The notes beneath the pieces are model-generated. The model saw nothing but the letters and a program-made list of their open reading frames with translations. It was not told the DNA's origin and ran no database searches. From an uncultured Bacilli bacterium (GTDB taxonomy: Bacteria > Bacillota_I > Bacilli_A > RFN20 > CAG-826), in the NCBI GenBank assembly GCA_905236715.1, contig CAJOMQ010000012.1, positions 1 to 64,000 on the forward strand: a DNA stretch of 64,000 nt. The letters are read 5' to 3'. Position numbers and translations under genes: made by a program. Positions 61,860 to 64,000 of this stretch are shown here, piece after piece (the stretch's first letter is position 1; every line of letters begins with the position of its first letter).

Positions 61860-63065
61860 ATGCCGGAAGAAATTGATTTAGAAGAAGTACAAGTAAGTAA
61901 AAGAGTGGAAAAGAAAAGAAATTGGTGGACCAAAAAAACCAAATCACAAAAATTTTCTTTCATCCTCGCTCTTGTTGTTTTAGTAATATCCATTTTTGCT
62001 ATTTTTGCCTGGATTTATTGCCGTCAATTATTTGGCGATGAAATCGGTAATTCCGCTTTAGGATTTTATGAAAACGGCGAAGGAGAAATAGTTTATTTCA
62101 ATAATGGTTGGGAAGTGATTGGCTATCGCGCCGCCAATTCTTTAAGATCGTGGATTTTGACTTTCTTTATTATCGCCATTACCATTGCTTTAGTTTTTAT
62201 CGCTAATGTATTAATCCACTTATTTACTAGCAATGGATCGAGAAAAAAACAAACAGTCGGTTCTTTATCTAAATCCTTAGTTAAATACATTGGCATTATT
62301 CTTGCTATTGGCTTTATTTTAGCGGCTTGGGGTGTTGATGTTGCTGGTATTATTGCCGGTGTTGGTGTTTTAACCCTCATTGTTGGTTTAGGATGTCAAT
62401 CATTAATCCAAGATGTTGTCAGTGGTTTGTTCATCGTTTTTGATGATTATTTTGCCGTTGGTGATATGGTTATTATTGATGGATTCCGCGGCATTATTAC
62501 CGATGTCGGATTAAAGACCACTAAATTACAAGATGCTGGTGGTAATATCAAATCAATCTCTAACAGTCAAATCACCACAGTGGTCAATTTATCACGTTTG
62601 GATTCCATGGTCACTGTTTCTATTGGTTGTGCTTATGAAGAAGATATTGTCCGCGTTGAAGGCGTTATTGCTTCGGCGATGGAAGATTTCCAAAAGAAAA
62701 TCCCAAATATTACCAAAGGTCCATTCTATAAAGGCATAGATTCTATTTCTGCTTCATCAATTGATTTTTTGGTTTTAGCGTATTGTAAAGAAGCTAATCG
62801 TTTCCAAGTAACACGTGATTTAAAGAAAGAATTAATTCTTTTATTTAGAGAAAATGACATCATGATTCCCTATAATCAAATTAGTGTTAATAAAGAAAAT
62901 CCGAAAGATCGACCCACGGCAAATGAAGTCCAATTAGCGTGGTCGAAAAAAGTGACAAAAGAAATACGTGAAGTCGATAAAAAAGAAGAACCGAAAAAGA
63001 AAAAGAATATCTTAAAAAAGGTTGCTGATTCAGTGAAAGCCACCGCGGAAGAAAACGAAATTTAA
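61860..63065 (+). CDS. MscS-family mechanosensitive channel
   Basis: The protein is 401 aa. The pore helix and following beta domain show AGIIAGVGVLTLIVGLGCQSLIQDVVSGLFIVFDDYFAVGD, the MscS core, then a cytoplasmic vestibule. Three to four membrane helices precede it, with a charged N-terminus; the tail is Lys/Glu rich. It opens when the membrane is stretched by hypo-osmotic shock. AAAGGAG precedes the ATG. Confidence 0.93.
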   Translation: MPEEIDLEEVQVSKRVEKKRNWWTKKTKSQKFSFILALVVLVISIFAIFAWIYCRQLFGDEIGNSALGFYENGEGEIVYFNNGWEVIGYRAANSLRSWILTFFIIAITIALVFIANVLIHLFTSNGSRKKQTVGSLSKSLVKYIGIILAIGFILAAWGVDVAGIIAGVGVLTLIVGLGCQSLIQDVVSGLFIVFDDYFAVGDMVIIDGFRGIITDVGLKTTKLQDAGGNIKSISNSQITTVVNLSRLDSMVTVSIGCAYEEDIVRVEGVIASAMEDFQKKIPNITKGPFYKGIDSISASSIDFLVLAYCKEANRFQVTRDLKKELILLFRENDIMIPYNQISVNKENPKDRPTANEVQLAWSKKVTKEIREVDKKEEPKKKKNILKKVADSVKATAEENEI

Positions 63066-63086
63066 AAAAGGAGCATTGCTCCTTTT
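63066..63086 (+). terminator. intrinsic terminator between convergent genes
   Basis: AAAAGGAGC/GCTCCTTTT with loop ATT. It serves the plus-strand MscS gene; the mirrored A/T flanks allow it to act on the minus-strand gene as well. Confidence 0.8.
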
Positions 63087-63088
63087 CT

Positions 63089-63286
63089 TTATAATGAGGC
63101 TTTATAACCCGCTTCGTTAACAGCGGTAATAAGGTCTTCCACTTTGGCGTTGCCATCTACGGTGGCGTTATTATCTTGTAATGAAACTTCTACTTTAGTG
63201 ACACCAGGCACTTTTTCTAAAGCTTCTTTAACATGTGCTACACAGTGCACACACATCATGCCTTCAATTTTTAAAATAGTGGTCAT
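63089..63286 (-). CDS. internal CopZ-like copper chaperone start within copA
   Basis: The final 65 codons of the ATPase frame form an independent HMA unit (MTTILKIEGMMCVHCVAHV). AAGGAG (63295-63300) stands eight bases before its ATG, a spacing as good as any real start in this window. In other bacteria CopZ is a separate chaperone; E. coli copA makes a CopA(Z) short product by frameshifting. Here an internal start could make the chaperone directly. The fused start at the same frame also adds a metal-binding domain to the pump. Confidence 0.6.
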   Translation of the reverse strand: MTTILKIEGMMCVHCVAHVKEALEKVPGVTKVEVSLQDNNATVDGNAKVEDLITAVNEAGYKASL

Positions 63287-64000
63287 TTGTTCTTCTCCTT
63301 GTTTGATCTGACATAAATCTATTTGCTTTAATATTTCGGGAACTATTACTTTTTTGTTCTTTTTCTTTATTTTATAAGGATTAAATAAATTTAATCTTAA
63401 AGCATTTAAAACCACAAAGACACTCGATAAGGCCATTGCCGCACTTGCCATCCACGGGGCTAATTTATATAATCCGAAAGCGGAAAATGCCCCCGCAGCA
63501 ATGGGAATCATGATGATGTTATAAAAGAAAGCCCAGAAAAGATTTTCTTTGATATTTAATAGAGTTTCTTGACTTAAACGTATTGAAGCGTAAGCGTCCA
63601 TTAAAGAAGATTTCATTAAAACAATAGAACCGCTTTCGATGGCGATATCGCTACCTTGTCCGATGGCAATGCCAATATCAGCAGCAGTTAATGCCGCAGC
63701 ATCATTAATTCCATCACCCACCATAGCTACTTTGCCATGGTTTTCCAAAAGCTTAATAATTTCTAATTTATCTTCTGGTAATAATTCGCTGATGACATAA
63801 TCTATACCAACTTCTTTAGCAATATATTGCGCTGCTTTTTGATTATCCCCTGTTAACATAACAGGAACAATACCCAAATCTTTGATTTGACTGATAGCTT
63901 GTTTGCTATCTTCTTTGACAACATCAGCGACCGCAATAATGCCAATGATTTGCTTATCTTCAACAAAAATTAGCGGTGTTTTACCTTGATTAGCGTATTC
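63089..64000 (-). CDS. copA: copper-exporting P-type ATPase with C-terminal HMA domain (partial)
   Basis: The frame is open to the window edge, so the N-terminal part is missing. Visible are the P-domain hinge TGDN and GDGINDAAAL, then helices with the YN (FFYNIIMIP) and MALSS motifs of copper-specific ATPases. After a basic linker the frame continues without a stop into a heavy-metal-associated domain (GMMCVHCVAHV, residues ~25-35 of that domain). A ribosome site and ATG lie at the domain boundary. It pumps copper out. Whether one or two proteins are made is open. Confidence 0.9.
   Translation of the reverse strand, partial: EYANQGKTPLIFVEDKQIIGIIAVADVVKEDSKQAISQIKDLGIVPVMLTGDNQKAAQYIAKEVGIDYVISELLPEDKLEIIKLLENHGKVAMVGDGINDAAALTAADIGIAIGQGSDIAIESGSIVLMKSSLMDAYASIRLSQETLLNIKENLFWAFFYNIIMIPIAAGAFSAFGLYKLAPWMASAAMALSSVFVVLNALRLNLFNPYKIKKKNKKVIVPEILKQIDLCQIKQGEEQMTTILKIEGMMCVHCVAHVKEALEKVPGVTKVEVSLQDNNATVDGNAKVEDLITAVNEAGYKASL

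Overview
The window is AT-rich bacterial chromosome that uses the standard code: several genes end in TGA inside ATGA overlaps, and tryptophans are TGG. The gene content is that of a monoderm, fermentative, low-GC Firmicute. It includes lipoproteins with InlB-type (Listeria-Bacteroides) repeats and DUF6273 domains, an NADH-linked [FeFe] hydrogenase (HydCBA), a preQ1-controlled queuosine-precursor transporter, OhrR/glutathione peroxidase, a PTS-type permease and enolase. I infer an uncultured gut member of the Bacilli/Erysipelotrichia/RF39-like group. No rRNA or marker gene fixes this.

Bases 1-17700 look accessory. They hold small HTH regulators with unknown partners and a frame-broken DUF3800 gene lying between two ~270 bp direct repeats. 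A membrane-tethered double-HTH/DUF6273 protein follows, then a small operon (winged helix, zinc-ribbon membrane protein, two tiny proteins), an FRG-domain protein, two large DUF6273 lipoproteins, a solo MNT-HTH protein and an AlbA_2/RecG-like protein framed by GGCCAA repeats. The last 132 bases of the first large lipoprotein gene (12073-12204) differ sharply from their surroundings: about 61% GC, with 32 of 43 sense codons ending in C. A GC-rich hairpin follows the stop. This is the pattern expected of the variable region of a diversity-generating retroelement, although no reverse transcriptase or template repeat is in the window.

Bases 17700-36300 hold a HigBA-type toxin-antitoxin pair whose antitoxin carries an ImmA/IrrE peptidase, the preQ1 riboswitch with its transporter and an SDR enzyme, and a DUF4143 ATPase preceded by a 33-bp periodic array. 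After these come a lipoprotein/ABC exporter operon on the minus strand, an M6 protease with a MacB-like ABC protein and an FNT channel, two overlapping CorC-type proteins and a guanylate-kinase-like enzyme.

Bases 36400-41000 are a compact Tad-like pilus or secretion operon: exported protein, CpaF-type ATPase, TadB, TadC and small pilin-like proteins. The ATPase is interrupted by a one-base frameshift. An acyl carrier protein and two tRNA genes follow; the tRNA-Asn has an odd T-arm. Two copies of an unidentified structured RNA (about 41712-41878 and 43080-43190) flank a ZIP metal transporter. Each copy has its own promoter and terminator.

Bases 43200-64000 are mostly core metabolism: an S41-type protease, a cyclophilin-like lipoprotein, a frame-broken alpha/beta hydrolase, a GGDEF protein, a Crp-family regulator divergent from an ABC operon with a perfect TGTGA-N6-TCACA site between them, the hydrogenase operon, uridine kinase, PTS IIC, a second hydrolase, enolase, a Gpx-OhrR-CDF operon with a near-perfect OhrR box over its promoter, MscS, and a copper ATPase fused at its C-terminus to a CopZ-like domain with its own internal ribosome-binding site.
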